A DNA stretch of 44,510 nucleotides from JBDKFK01 sp039798745 (GTDB lineage Bacteria; Patescibacteriota; Microgenomatia; UBA1406; GWC2-37-13), in assembly GCA_039798745.1 (NCBI GenBank), contig JBDKFK010000012.1, positions 1 through 44,510 on the forward strand, in the 5' to 3' direction. The position numbers were made by a program, and so were the translations under genes. Positions 23,857-32,669 of this stretch are shown here, one piece after another (position 1 is the first letter of the stretch; every line of letters starts with the position of its first letter). The notes beneath the pieces were generated by a model that saw nothing but the letters and a program-made list of their open reading frames with translations, made no database searches and was not told where the DNA came from.

Positions 23857-24894
23857 TTAAAATCTGTTGTGTGTTCTTCCGTATCCCCATATAAATACTA
23901 TTACTGTCCACATCACAAAGCCCATAATTACAAGAAATGCCTCATACGACTCAACACCAAACCCTGGGTATGACCACTGAAGATACGCGCCCATAAGGTA
24001 TACCGTTCCGGTAAGCATATACCAGAAGCGGTGAGAATGTCGTGTAATGATAAGAAAAGGCATGAGCCAGATAAGCCATTGTATGCCAAATGTAGGAGTA
24101 AACGTAAAGAAGAAGAACATTCCATATAGGATCTGCGTATATATATCGGTTTTCTGACTCCGTAGCATATATCCGATAAGCACAAGAGGAAAGAGTTTTG
24201 AAACGAGAAGCTCAATAATGTGACTGTTTGTCATAGACTTTAATACAAGACTAACGCCATATACTCCATACAGCCCTCTATGCTGCATAACAGGTTTCAG
24301 AATATCCAGAATCGAAACGCTAAATATGACTGAGTATAATAATGTCATTGCAATAGGTATAACTGTCAGTATGAGAAGCAACTTTCTATTCTTCAACTGT
24401 TTGTATAAAGGTATGAGAAAAATAAAAGGCCACGTCTTCATAGCTATAGCCAGAGAAGATACCCAAAGAGAAATTATTGTGTACTTCTGAAGATATAATG
24501 CCAGCAGTAACATGCTTAAAGGTATCGCATCAATCTGTCCATGGATTCCGATTATAAGAATGCTTATGGGATTAAGCGCGTAGAGTAACGCAGCTTTTTG
24601 GTTTTTTGTTATACGGTATATGAGATAAATAATACCGGTGTCAAATGCTGCAACTACTGTTTTCATTATGTCTACTGCGTCTATGCCAAACTGCTGCAAC
24701 CATACACTTCCTGACATCATATATATAAGAAGCGGAAAATAGGGAGCTTTTGTAGGTGCCGGCTCCGGAAATATGCTTGTACCTGTCAGCGTTAGGTTGC
24801 CGACTTCAAGCCATGCGGACAGATCATGATTCATGAGTCCGTGAGATCCGAGAATAAATATAAGTCTCAGAACAAAACCGACGAGCATTGCCAT
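23857..24894 (-). CDS. GT-C type membrane mannosyltransferase-like protein
   Basis: 345 aa with about nine TM segments. The first loop contains HGLMNHDLSAWLEVG, with an Asp at the usual GT-C catalytic position near the end of TM1. AFDTGIIYLIYRI, YALNPISILIIGIHGQIDAIP and MKTWPFIFLIP follow the pattern of PIG-M/GT87 (DUF2029) polyprenyl-phosphate-mannose transferases. The N-P-x6-G-x-HGQID stretch is particularly typical. 35 bp upstream of the GT2 gene on the same strand. It probably transfers a lipid-linked hexose on the outer face. No SD. Confidence 0.75.
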   Translation of the reverse strand: MAMLVGFVLRLIFILGSHGLMNHDLSAWLEVGNLTLTGTSIFPEPAPTKAPYFPLLIYMMSGSVWLQQFGIDAVDIMKTVVAAFDTGIIYLIYRITKNQKAALLYALNPISILIIGIHGQIDAIPLSMLLLALYLQKYTIISLWVSSLAIAMKTWPFIFLIPLYKQLKNRKLLLILTVIPIAMTLLYSVIFSVSILDILKPVMQHRGLYGVYGVSLVLKSMTNSHIIELLVSKLFPLVLIGYMLRSQKTDIYTQILYGMFFFFTFTPTFGIQWLIWLMPFLIITRHSHRFWYMLTGTVYLMGAYLQWSYPGFGVESYEAFLVIMGFVMWTVIVFIWGYGRTHNRF

Positions 24895-25036
24895 TACGTA
24901 ATGATACCAGGCTGCAGACAGGATACAAAAGAGGACCAGGCAAGATTAATTTTTGCAGCGTCTTTATAACTAAATACGACTTTTTTGTGGATTATAAACA
25001 ATTGAACCCAGAGATATATTGTTCTATCTTTCATCC

Positions 25037-25927
25037 ATGAGTGCCGTACTGTGTCCGATATGTAGTTCCCTGTATACCCGCTTATTTCATACTATTTTAT
25101 CGTATCGCTATTTTATCTGTACTGAGTGTGTCACATTATTCTTATTCCCTGCTCCGCAGAATTCTGAGATAGATCATTTTTATGAAACTGTTTTTTCATA
25201 CGCTGATTCAAACGATCAAAGAAATAAAGTGCGTGAGAGAACACGCGAAATACTTCATGCGTTAAAAAAGTTATATAGAGATGGCAAAACACTTCTCGAT
25301 ATAGGTCCAGGACTGGGATACATGATGGAAGAGGCAACGCAAGCAGGTATTGAAAGTTATGGCGTTGAACCATCAGAATACCTCTATAAACAGCTAGTCC
25401 GCAAAGGATTCTCTGTGTCAAATACATCATTTCTGCAGTGTAAGACCGATAGGAAATATGACTATATTTGTCTCATACATGTTCTTGAACATGTCCCAAA
25501 CCCTGAGGCTGTGGTAAGAAAGGCCTATGATATGCTCAATAAGGGAGGCGTATTATATATCGAAACACCAAACCTGGATAGCCATCTTTTTTATTCTGAG
25601 CGTACTAATTATACGTTTCTTACCCCGCCGGAACATCTATGGATATTTTCATTGCATACGTTCAAATATATTTTCCCTGGCTATTCTCCGATACGCACTG
25701 AAACATATACACCTGTGGAACACGCCGTCGGTATGATACGGGCATGGATTCATAGGCCGAAGCGCGGAAACACTACATCTACAGGTACCAAAAGTAAGAG
25801 CAGCACCATACATCCTAGATCTATGAAATATAAGATTATGCATGAGGTTCTGGGGCCACATATTTGTGCGTTGTTTAATATAGGATATAAAGGTAGTATC
25901 CTGGCTGTATACTACACTAAAACGTAA
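25037..25927 (+). CDS. SAM-dependent methyltransferase with N-terminal zinc ribbon
   Basis: 296 aa. I prefer ATG 25037 over the TTG at 25019 because the four zinc-ribbon Cys (C6, C9, C28, C31) then start at the normal distance. Motif I is LLDIGPGLGYMMEEA, followed by YGVEPSEYLY, the motif IV region YICLIHVLEHVPNP and MLNKGGVLYIETPN. Same domain order as the protein at 21922, so a diverged paralog. The C-terminal 60 residues are Lys/Ser/Thr-rich. A methyltransferase acting on glycan or carrier is a reasonable guess from context. Confidence 0.82.
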   Translation: MSAVLCPICSSLYTRLFHTILSYRYFICTECVTLFLFPAPQNSEIDHFYETVFSYADSNDQRNKVRERTREILHALKKLYRDGKTLLDIGPGLGYMMEEATQAGIESYGVEPSEYLYKQLVRKGFSVSNTSFLQCKTDRKYDYICLIHVLEHVPNPEAVVRKAYDMLNKGGVLYIETPNLDSHLFYSERTNYTFLTPPEHLWIFSLHTFKYIFPGYSPIRTETYTPVEHAVGMIRAWIHRPKRGNTTSTGTKSKSSTIHPRSMKYKIMHEVLGPHICALFNIGYKGSILAVYYTKT

Positions 25928-25984
25928 AAAATGTAGAGTATCTTCTATTGTTGCTCTGAATAGATTCCCGTAAAAAGTGATAGT

Positions 25985-28681
25985 ATGAAATACTATACAC
26001 TTTCTCTAACCCTTATTCTTTTCGTTTTTCTTTTCTGTACTTCTAAGAGCTTTGCTCTGGACACTTTTTATAAATCACCGCGCAATCCGCTGCCGGTTGA
26101 GACGAATTTACCTAACTGGAGACAGCATGGGCTCTATCAGCCGCATGTACTGGTTGAAGAGGGTATATACAAAATGTGGTACGCGAGCCTGGGTGACACC
26201 AATTTTTCAATCGCGTATGCCACTTCCACTAATGGCACAGACTGGACCGCGGATACACTGATCCCTTTCAACGGAGGAAGTAGCAACTACAACCCTCACG
26301 TGGTGAAAGATAATGGCGTATATAACTTATATATGAGTAGTGATCTGCCCGGTTCAAAGGCTGTCATTCGCAAGGCTAGTTCCATGGATGGAATTGCATT
26401 CGATCCATCATCGGCATCTACGGTACTTCAACCAACAGAAGAGTGGGAGTCGAATGGTTTATTTGGACCATTTGTGACAAAAGAAAACGGCAAATCATAT
26501 ATGTTCTACACCGGTTGGGGAAACCGAGGTTTTCAGATTGGTCTCGCGGTTTCGGATGATGGAAATACCTGGAAAAAATGTACTAATAATCCAGTGGTCG
26601 TAGATGTAGCCGCCGACAGCGCGTATGTAATAAAACAGGATGCAACAAACTATCTCTTCTATCATTCGACAGGAGGTATTAAAGTTATGGAGTCTTCTGA
26701 TGATCTGTCATGTGCCATGTCCTGGAGTAACAGAAAAATGGCACTCACCTACGGTCCGGGAAGCTATGATCAGACTCATATGATCGCCCCCTCAGTGTTT
26801 CAAAAAGACGATGACGTATATCTTTATTACTCAGGGTTGGGTCCGCAAGGATGGACGATAAATATGGCCAGCACTGCGCCGCTCGTGTCACCACATAAAT
26901 CTCCGATAGTATTTGTACCTGGTCTCTTTGCATCGTGGAATAAAGACGCACTTGTGTATCAAAAGCAGGTAGCACCTGATAGCTGGATTCTTAACCCTGC
27001 GGTACATGAATATGACGGCATTATAAATACCATGCCGAAGCTCGGTTACGCGAACAATAAGGACTTTTATGTTTTCCATTACGACTGGCGGAAGAGTATA
27101 GAAGATATTACATATGATCTTGACACGTATATTCATACGCATGTTTTGCCCGATCATCCTGACGAGCAGATAAATCTCGTGGGTCATTCTCTGGGAGGAC
27201 TCGTAGCGCGCTTATACGGACAACGGTATGGGATAAGTACAATCAAAAAAATTGTCACGGTAGGATCACCTCATCTTGGTTCTGCAATGGCATATAAAGC
27301 AGTCGAAGCGGGCGAACTGGAAACGCAGAATTCCTTTGAGTGGCTTATGCAAAAGCTTGTTATTCAGTTATATAGAGATGGAATAAGCACAGACAAAGAG
27401 ATTGTTACAAAAAAACTACCTATATTTCAGGACCTGCTACCAGTGTATGACTTTCTCCAGAATGCGGACGGAGTTTTATTGCCGGCAAGCAGCATGGTTA
27501 AACACAACAGCGTGCTGAGTGGGTTTAACCAACAAATTGCTGCTATCAATCCGGTTATGGCTAATATAACCGGGAATGGAAATCAGACCGTAGGCGGATA
27601 TGTAGTAAAAAAACGGTCAACCTATCATGAGCTCCTAGATTTGTATCCTGATGGTGTTCCGGTAAAAACTGTGTATCTGGACGGCGACGGCATTGTAACC
27701 GCTTCAAGCTCTTCATTACCTGGAACAGCGACATTTATGAATGCCAACCATGGTGAAGTTATTTATGCATCAGAATCACTGCAGAAACTTATGACAATGC
27801 TCAATGTTCCGGCAACTGCTGACAAAATTGTTTCAGGAAAACAAACAGTGGCGTCGCCTTCACTCTTTTTTCTCGTCATGTCGCCTGCAGAGATTGAGGT
27901 GGAACATAAAGGAGTGGTATATAAAGAACAGGAGGGGATTATCCTTATAGAAAATGCTCAGTCAGGGTCATATACCTTGTCAGCAAAAGGCAAAGCGCAG
28001 GGAACATACAAGGTTCTCATAGGACAGTTTGCTGACCATGAGGTATTCTGGTCACATGTATCCGGACAGATTACAGCGGCCAATCCAGCATCTCAGATAG
28101 ATAGGTATACTATCATTTTTGACCCCGCAAAACCTTACAGAAATCCTGTGAATGGGGTACATCCGGAAGATACATTTGAGTACATTATTCAACAGCTTAA
28201 AGAGACCGAAGGTTCCGGAAAAGATGAGCATGTGAAGGAGGCGATAAAGCATCTACATAGGGCGCAGGAAGCATATAAACTCAAGAAGTATGCAGAAATG
28301 AGGGCGGCTTTTGAAATAGCAGTTTCACAGATGTTGCGAGCGCGCAGTAGGGCATCTGCCATGCATTCTGCCAGGATTATGGAGACTATTTCTCAGACAG
28401 AATCACTGTACGCAGATATAGCCTCTCCATTCTCTGAAACGCAAAAGAGACATTATACAAAGATGTTGAACGTGTATATAAGTCAGTTCGACACCATACT
28501 CAAACGATTTGTCATGTCCAAACATGAAAAGGATTCTGTTCATAATACGAAACCTGAGCTACAGTATATACAAGACAGGATTACTATTATGCAGGAAGCT
28601 CTGCAACAAAACAGGAAGCTCAACACAGTGTTATATCTGGCATCTGTAAAACAGCTTCTTCTGAATCTTGGTCGTCATTAG
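25985..28681 (+). CDS. Secreted propeller-lipase fusion with helical C-terminus
   Basis: 898 aa. Signal peptide (residues 1-24, cleavage after SFA). Residues about 30-305 hold five repeats of one blade-like pattern (PHVLVEEGIYKMWYAS, PHVVKDNGVYNLYMS, PFVTKENGKSYMFYTGWG, VIKQDATNYLFYH, PSVFQKDDDVYLYYSG), as in GH43/32/130-type five-bladed propellers. Residues about 307-600 form an alpha/beta hydrolase: FVPGLFAS oxyanion region, HYDWR, the nucleophile elbow GHSLGG (Ser near 401), GSPHLGS, and later YLDGDGIV and NANHGEV as candidate Asp and His. This resembles LCAT-type acyltransferases/lipases. Residues about 735-898 are helical. Convergent with the next gene (4-bp overlap). Domains firm; combined role unknown. 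Confidence 0.8.
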   Translation: MKYYTLSLTLILFVFLFCTSKSFALDTFYKSPRNPLPVETNLPNWRQHGLYQPHVLVEEGIYKMWYASLGDTNFSIAYATSTNGTDWTADTLIPFNGGSSNYNPHVVKDNGVYNLYMSSDLPGSKAVIRKASSMDGIAFDPSSASTVLQPTEEWESNGLFGPFVTKENGKSYMFYTGWGNRGFQIGLAVSDDGNTWKKCTNNPVVVDVAADSAYVIKQDATNYLFYHSTGGIKVMESSDDLSCAMSWSNRKMALTYGPGSYDQTHMIAPSVFQKDDDVYLYYSGLGPQGWTINMASTAPLVSPHKSPIVFVPGLFASWNKDALVYQKQVAPDSWILNPAVHEYDGIINTMPKLGYANNKDFYVFHYDWRKSIEDITYDLDTYIHTHVLPDHPDEQINLVGHSLGGLVARLYGQRYGISTIKKIVTVGSPHLGSAMAYKAVEAGELETQNSFEWLMQKLVIQLYRDGISTDKEIVTKKLPIFQDLLPVYDFLQNADGVLLPASSMVKHNSVLSGFNQQIAAINPVMANITGNGNQTVGGYVVKKRSTYHELLDLYPDGVPVKTVYLDGDGIVTASSSSLPGTATFMNANHGEVIYASESLQKLMTMLNVPATADKIVSGKQTVASPSLFFLVMSPAEIEVEHKGVVYKEQEGIILIENAQSGSYTLSAKGKAQGTYKVLIGQFADHEVFWSHVSGQITAANPASQIDRYTIIFDPAKPYRNPVNGVHPEDTFEYIIQQLKETEGSGKDEHVKEAIKHLHRAQEAYKLKKYAEMRAAFEIAVSQMLRARSRASAMHSARIMETISQTESLYADIASPFSETQKRHYTKMLNVYISQFDTILKRFVMSKHEKDSVHNTKPELQYIQDRITIMQEALQQNRKLNTVLYLASVKQLLLNLGRH

Positions 28682-29631
28682 GATGACCTATGAGTTTTAT
28701 AGTGACGCCACAGGATTATAAGGAGCGCAACGACCGCTGCGACACCGATAGCAATAGAGTTGCTGTGTCGCAGCAGGGGAGAATAGTGTAGTACAGTTTC
28801 ATTTCTACCATAATCACCAATGATGGTATATGTTTGGTCTGCCAGCAAAACCTGCGATTTGTAGGTTTTAGCTCCGTGAAGACCGGCGGATGTGATAAGG
28901 CTATCGAGACTTGATATTGATACTTTTCCTCCCGCGGGATAGTACTGATTTGCGTAGCCTGTAATGACACTTCTGTTCATAATTCGTTGAGTTCGCTGGT
29001 CGTAGATATAAAGTCCTACATCGTTATCAACATCAACAGCAATTTGTTCGGTATGGAATGTGGCAGGAATTTTGAATGTTGTGAAACTGTATTTTATATA
29101 TCCAGGAAAGGTTTCGTGAGCATACCCTTTTGCGACGTATGAAATTACAAGTCCTGTAGCTTTAAACTGTTTTACGGGGAGGGGAAACGTTACGCTATAT
29201 GCTGTCTTTACCTGCTTATAGGGTGCTTTAAGGTATGACGCGGTATAGTAGGGAAGTTGTGTCCATAGTATCCCTCTGGGGTAATCTATAAAATCTTTGA
29301 ACTCAGCGTCGGTGTGGACGCTACAGGAGAATCCGCCTGGATATGTGATGTAGTTGAGACATTTTTGAGGAAGCGCCTGCTGAAATATCGCCATATCCCG
29401 GATATCCCCGGAAGGTAATTCTATAGATATTTCGTTGAGTGGTTTTGCTTCGTTGTTTGAAATAACTATTCGTGCGTATACTACAACTTCCTCATTGGCG
29501 AGAAAGTTGAGGGTATAGTAGCCCTGAGATGCCAGTGATCTATCAGTCGCGTACAAGGGGGAAACAGAGAAGAAGAAAATAAAGAGAGTGATAAAGAGCG
29601 AGACGAAATGAAGTATATGGACACGCGGCAT
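28678..29631 (-). CDS. Type I membrane-anchored ectodomain protein, unknown function
   Basis: 317 aa from ATG 29631. A longer frame to 29742 overlaps the phosphorylase gene and puts the signal peptide internally, so I reject it. Signal peptide about residues 1-29 (LFIFFFSVSPLYA), a beta-rich ectodomain with two Cys (QKCLNYI, FSCSVHT), and a C-terminal TM helix (AIGVAAVVALLIILW) followed by a basic tail KTHRSS. This is the topology of a surface-displayed protein. It lies 8 bp after the glucan phosphorylase gene on the same strand. Its stop overlaps that of the convergent propeller-lipase gene. No family recognised. Confidence 0.75.
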   Translation of the reverse strand: MPRVHILHFVSLFITLFIFFFSVSPLYATDRSLASQGYYTLNFLANEEVVVYARIVISNNEAKPLNEISIELPSGDIRDMAIFQQALPQKCLNYITYPGGFSCSVHTDAEFKDFIDYPRGILWTQLPYYTASYLKAPYKQVKTAYSVTFPLPVKQFKATGLVISYVAKGYAHETFPGYIKYSFTTFKIPATFHTEQIAVDVDNDVGLYIYDQRTQRIMNRSVITGYANQYYPAGGKVSISSLDSLITSAGLHGAKTYKSQVLLADQTYTIIGDYGRNETVLHYSPLLRHSNSIAIGVAAVVALLIILWRHYKTHRSS

Positions 29632-29639
29632 ATGAGTAT

Positions 29640-31340
29640 TTAAGTAACTAGATTCCAAGCTTTTTCCATGTATTCCTGTATACATCGGTTTGTGTTGAAA
29701 TAGGCTCCCAGAGCAATAGCCTGTTTCATGCGCCTCGCCCATTCATCCTTTTTTGTATAATACAGAGGAATAATTTCATGTTCCAGTTTAGAGTAAAGAT
29801 CTTCAGAATCTGCAGCGTCGTCATTTGCAGGCATAAGCGATTCATCAAGCGCGCCTATCGCGAAACCTGCGTCTGGCCTCATAGCATAGCCTTCAATCCA
29901 CCATCCGTCAAGGACGGAAAAGTTAAGACAGCCGTTCATAGCTGCTTTCATACCACTTGTGCCCGATGCCTCCAGAGGTCGTTGCGGCGTATTGAGCCAT
30001 ACATCAGAACCCGAAACAAGAAGTCGTGCCACCTTGGGTGAATAGTTTTCAATATACACTATACGTACAACACCTTTGAGTTTTTTTGAGATACGAAGTA
30101 TTTCTTGAACAATGCCTTTACTCACATCATCGCTTGGATGCGATTTACCTGATTGAATTATCTGTATTTTTCCCGCGCCTATTCTGGTGAGTCTCAACAA
30201 GTCGCGGTAGATAAGCAGGGGACGTTTATATCGTACCGGTCGGCGGGCAAGGGCTATAGTAAGAGTTTCAGTATCAAAGAGTTCATCTTGGTCGGGGTGC
30301 GCATGTTCCTGAGCATTACGACTGGATGTAAGATGTTTGTTGATAAAGCTGACGAGTGTTTTTTTGGTCTGCTGATGCGCTTCCCAGAGTTGGGAATCAG
30401 GCAATTTTTCCGGCGCCTGAGCTAACACGGCAGGATCTTTTAGCCATTCAGGAAGATACTGGTTATATAAATCCTGCATAGTGGATGCGGTCCATGTACG
30501 GTGATGCACACCGTTGGTAATTGTACCTATATTATAGCCAGGGAACATATGACGAGACAAAGCACCTTGGCGACGTGAAACCCCGAAGCTATATTTACTC
30601 ATGTTTAGAGCGAGGTATGTCATATCAAGTTTATTTGTTGTCGCAATATCCCGTATATGCCAGGGAAGATAATCTCCTCCGCATTTGTACGCTGTTTCGT
30701 AGTCAAAAGAATCATGGCCTTCGGGAATGGGTGTGTGTATGGTGAAGACACATTTTTTCTTTACCTCGCTGTCGATATAATTATGTTCAGGTTCGAGCGC
30801 TACCGGCACCAGTGCGGAGTGGCTTTCATTGAGGTGATAACAGTCTATTTCAGAATATCCAAGAGCTCTTAACATTTTTATGCCGCCGATCCCTAAGACT
30901 ATTTCCTGACATATGCGCACGTTATTTCCACTGCCATACAGGTCGGCAGTAATATCTCGTGCCCACTGAGGATTTACAAAATAATCAGTATCGAGAAGAT
31001 ATACAGGTATAACATATCTGGAGTAGCCGACAATATCATAGCGCCAGCATCCAACTACTATATCCTGACCCTGTACTTTGAGAGTTATTCGATGAGGCAT
31101 TTTTGTAAACTGATCACTTTTTCTCCAGTCAATCTCTGTATAGTTTTGTGTGCCATCCGGCTGAAATACCTGATTAAATGCTTTGCCATTGTATACAAGA
31201 GTCATGCCGACCGTAGGGATTTCCATATCAGCGCATGAGCGGAGCAGATCACCTGCAAGTACTCCCAGTCCACCCGCATAGGTAGGGATATGGGTACGAA
31301 GCATGATCTCCATTGAAAAGTATGCTACGTTTATTTTCAT
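29640..31340 (-). CDS. glgP: Alpha-glucan phosphorylase, short form
   Basis: 566 aa. MEIMLRTHIPTYAGGLGVLAGD at the N-terminus is the family start, YHLNESHSA and TNGVHHRTW are conserved active-site stretches, and RPLEASGTSGMKAAMNG (around residues 455-470) carries the Lys expected to bind PLP. At 566 aa it matches the short alpha-glucan phosphorylase branch rather than the 800-residue glycogen phosphorylases. It would release glucose-1-phosphate from alpha-1,4-glucans in the cytoplasm and could feed sugar nucleotides to the surrounding glycan genes. Followed after 8 bp by the ectodomain gene. No SD; the divergent region 31341-31633 separates it from an orphan cassette. Confidence 0.9.
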   Translation of the reverse strand: MKINVAYFSMEIMLRTHIPTYAGGLGVLAGDLLRSCADMEIPTVGMTLVYNGKAFNQVFQPDGTQNYTEIDWRKSDQFTKMPHRITLKVQGQDIVVGCWRYDIVGYSRYVIPVYLLDTDYFVNPQWARDITADLYGSGNNVRICQEIVLGIGGIKMLRALGYSEIDCYHLNESHSALVPVALEPEHNYIDSEVKKKCVFTIHTPIPEGHDSFDYETAYKCGGDYLPWHIRDIATTNKLDMTYLALNMSKYSFGVSRRQGALSRHMFPGYNIGTITNGVHHRTWTASTMQDLYNQYLPEWLKDPAVLAQAPEKLPDSQLWEAHQQTKKTLVSFINKHLTSSRNAQEHAHPDQDELFDTETLTIALARRPVRYKRPLLIYRDLLRLTRIGAGKIQIIQSGKSHPSDDVSKGIVQEILRISKKLKGVVRIVYIENYSPKVARLLVSGSDVWLNTPQRPLEASGTSGMKAAMNGCLNFSVLDGWWIEGYAMRPDAGFAIGALDESLMPANDDAADSEDLYSKLEHEIIPLYYTKKDEWARRMKQAIALGAYFNTNRCIQEYMEKAWNLVT

Positions 31341-31432
31341 TATGTTTTAAGCTCTCCCGTGTATGGTAAATGTACAAGAGTATATTGAGTGTAACTAAAT
31401 TTTTACAATATATAAAGTGTTAAATGAAAAAA

Positions 31433-31461
31433 TTCGCAATATACAAGAATTCTGGTATACT
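31433..31461 (+). promoter_or_regulatory. Promoter with extended -10 for an orphan pair
   Basis: -35-like TTCGCA (31433-31438), 17-nt spacer, TGG-TATACT (hexamer 31456-31461). Transcription would begin near 31468 and leave a leader of about 165 nt before the ATG at 31634. The same arrangement precedes the 111-aa orphan at 20917. Confidence 0.6.
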
Positions 31462-31467
31462 TAAGGG

Positions 31468-31633
31468 CCTTCATCAAACGATGAATATAGCATCTGCACG
31501 TTCTATTCAGCGTTTATGATCTTTGAAATTTCATGAAACATTGTGTAGGGTGTGCACCCCGGAAAATCCTCATTTCCAACTCGCTCCTCCCGGAGCAAAC
31601 TGACTATCGTCTAGTTACGTAAGGAGGCCCACA
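31468..31633 (+). promoter_or_regulatory. Structured 5' leader with SD-proximal hairpin
   Basis: The leader starts with a TTCATC-AAAC-GATGAA hairpin (31470-31485), contains a GGGTG-TG-CACCC-like palindrome near 31550, and ends with GCTCC-TCCC-GGAGC (31583-31596) 24 nt before AAGGAGG (31621-31627). CTCCTCC in the last hairpin is complementary to the SD, as in the other orphan leaders. Confidence 0.5.
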
Positions 31634-31996
31634 ATGGCTATGCATACACATATGATCACAGCGGCACTTGCCGACGCAAGAGCCTTGACGGAACTGCCCG
31701 AAGGTACGCTTGTCGACGTTATCGCCGCAATGCTGACTCTAGGAGAGCGTGAACTGGCTGTTGAACTGCTGCTTGGTGCCAACCGCGAGCAGCTGTATGG
31801 TGGACAGAAGTACACGTTTTACTCGAGGCTTCTCACCGGGCGTCACGACGACATGATCGTCGCCATGGCCGGGAGTCACTCGTGGCTCACTGAGCCGAGT
31901 CAGACCTCGTTCTGTCTTGCTATCTACCCAACTGAGTACTTCACCCTAGAAGAACCGCTTGCATCACAGGCAGCTACTCTTCTTATTCGCAAGTAG
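31634..31996 (+). CDS. Small orphan protein, 120 aa
   Basis: The start is set by AAGGAGG 6 nt upstream of the ATG. Helical, soluble, Ala/Leu-rich N-terminal half (LADARALTELPEGTLVDV, then LTLGERELAVELLLGA) and a more mixed C-terminal half. No motif or membrane segment recognised. First gene of a two-gene cassette with the CxxC protein downstream (14 bp gap with its own SD). GC-richer than the flanking glgP and glycosyltransferase genes. Function unknown. Confidence 0.75.
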   Translation: MAMHTHMITAALADARALTELPEGTLVDVIAAMLTLGERELAVELLLGANREQLYGGQKYTFYSRLLTGRHDDMIVAMAGSHSWLTEPSQTSFCLAIYPTEYFTLEEPLASQAATLLIRK

Positions 31997-32010
31997 TAAG
32001 GAGTTACACT

Positions 32011-32592
32011 ATGCGTTTCCGTATTATCCGAACAGACGCTGCTGGTAACAGGACATCGTTCGGCGATGAAAATTCGCTCGTGAACGCGATTATTCTTGCC
32101 GCCGATCCTATCCGGTTGTCCGGGAGCCGCAGTACATGGGTATCCGACGTAATTCAAAATGTCGATACTCAGACCATCGTGGCGACCAAGAATATCCAGG
32201 AAAATGGTAACTGGAAACTTGGTGATACGTTCCTGGATGTGTTTCTGGGCGCTGCTCTCGATCAGGACAGCTGGCATTCGTACTGGTTACAGCCGGATGG
32301 CAGTATCACGGTTGTTAAAGAGGATGTGATAATGCAGGTCCGTAGTGCGGATACACTTCCGGATTTCGGAAGGATCTCTGGCAATGTGGTACAAATCCCC
32401 ATCTGTGCTACCTGTCTCCGCAACCCGGCTGACGGTATAAGTCACGATGATCAGCATCGGGGCATCATGCCGCCGTATGCCATGTTTGAGTGTGCCGCCT
32501 GCGCTTGGGATGCCCCGGGCACTGTCTTTTATCAGAATGGACACCATGATGTCGAGAGGCTTCGGCAACTCGCGCGCGAGTTCTTCTGGTAG
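32011..32592 (+). CDS. Orphan protein with C-terminal zinc-ribbon-like Cys pairs
   Basis: 193 aa, preceded by AAGGAG 7 nt before the ATG. The N-terminal two-thirds look like a mixed alpha/beta domain with WVSDVIQNVDTQTIVATKN. The C-terminal part has two CxxC knuckles (ICATCLRNP and FECAACAWD, roughly 30 residues apart) with nearby His, a probable zinc-binding site. No known family recognised. It ends the cassette begun at 31634 and is followed by a perfect 14-bp hairpin. Binding of nucleic acid or protein through the zinc ribbon is possible but unproven. Confidence 0.75.
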   Translation: MRFRIIRTDAAGNRTSFGDENSLVNAIILAADPIRLSGSRSTWVSDVIQNVDTQTIVATKNIQENGNWKLGDTFLDVFLGAALDQDSWHSYWLQPDGSITVVKEDVIMQVRSADTLPDFGRISGNVVQIPICATCLRNPADGISHDDQHRGIMPPYAMFECAACAWDAPGTVFYQNGHHDVERLRQLAREFFW

Positions 32593-32612
32593 GGCAGTCC
32601 GTTTCATGAAGA

Positions 32613-32644
32613 GCTTCCAGAGTGTCGAAAGACACTCTGGAAGC
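32613..32644 (+). terminator. Perfect 14-bp hairpin with GAAA tetraloop
   Basis: GCTTCCAGAGTGTC-GAAA-GACACTCTGGAAGC, 20 nt after the stop of the CxxC orphan. The stem is perfect and the loop is a stable GNRA tetraloop, but there is no T-tract (CGACACTTACG follows). It likely ends or protects the orphan transcript. TATAAT at 32656-32661 then restarts transcription for the next operon. Confidence 0.65.
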
Positions 32645-32669
32645 GACACTTACGTTATAATAAAAGCAC

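Noticed and set aside
29632..29742. N-terminal extension of the ectodomain protein
   Set aside because: It overlaps the end of the phosphorylase gene and would bury the signal peptide 37 residues into the protein.
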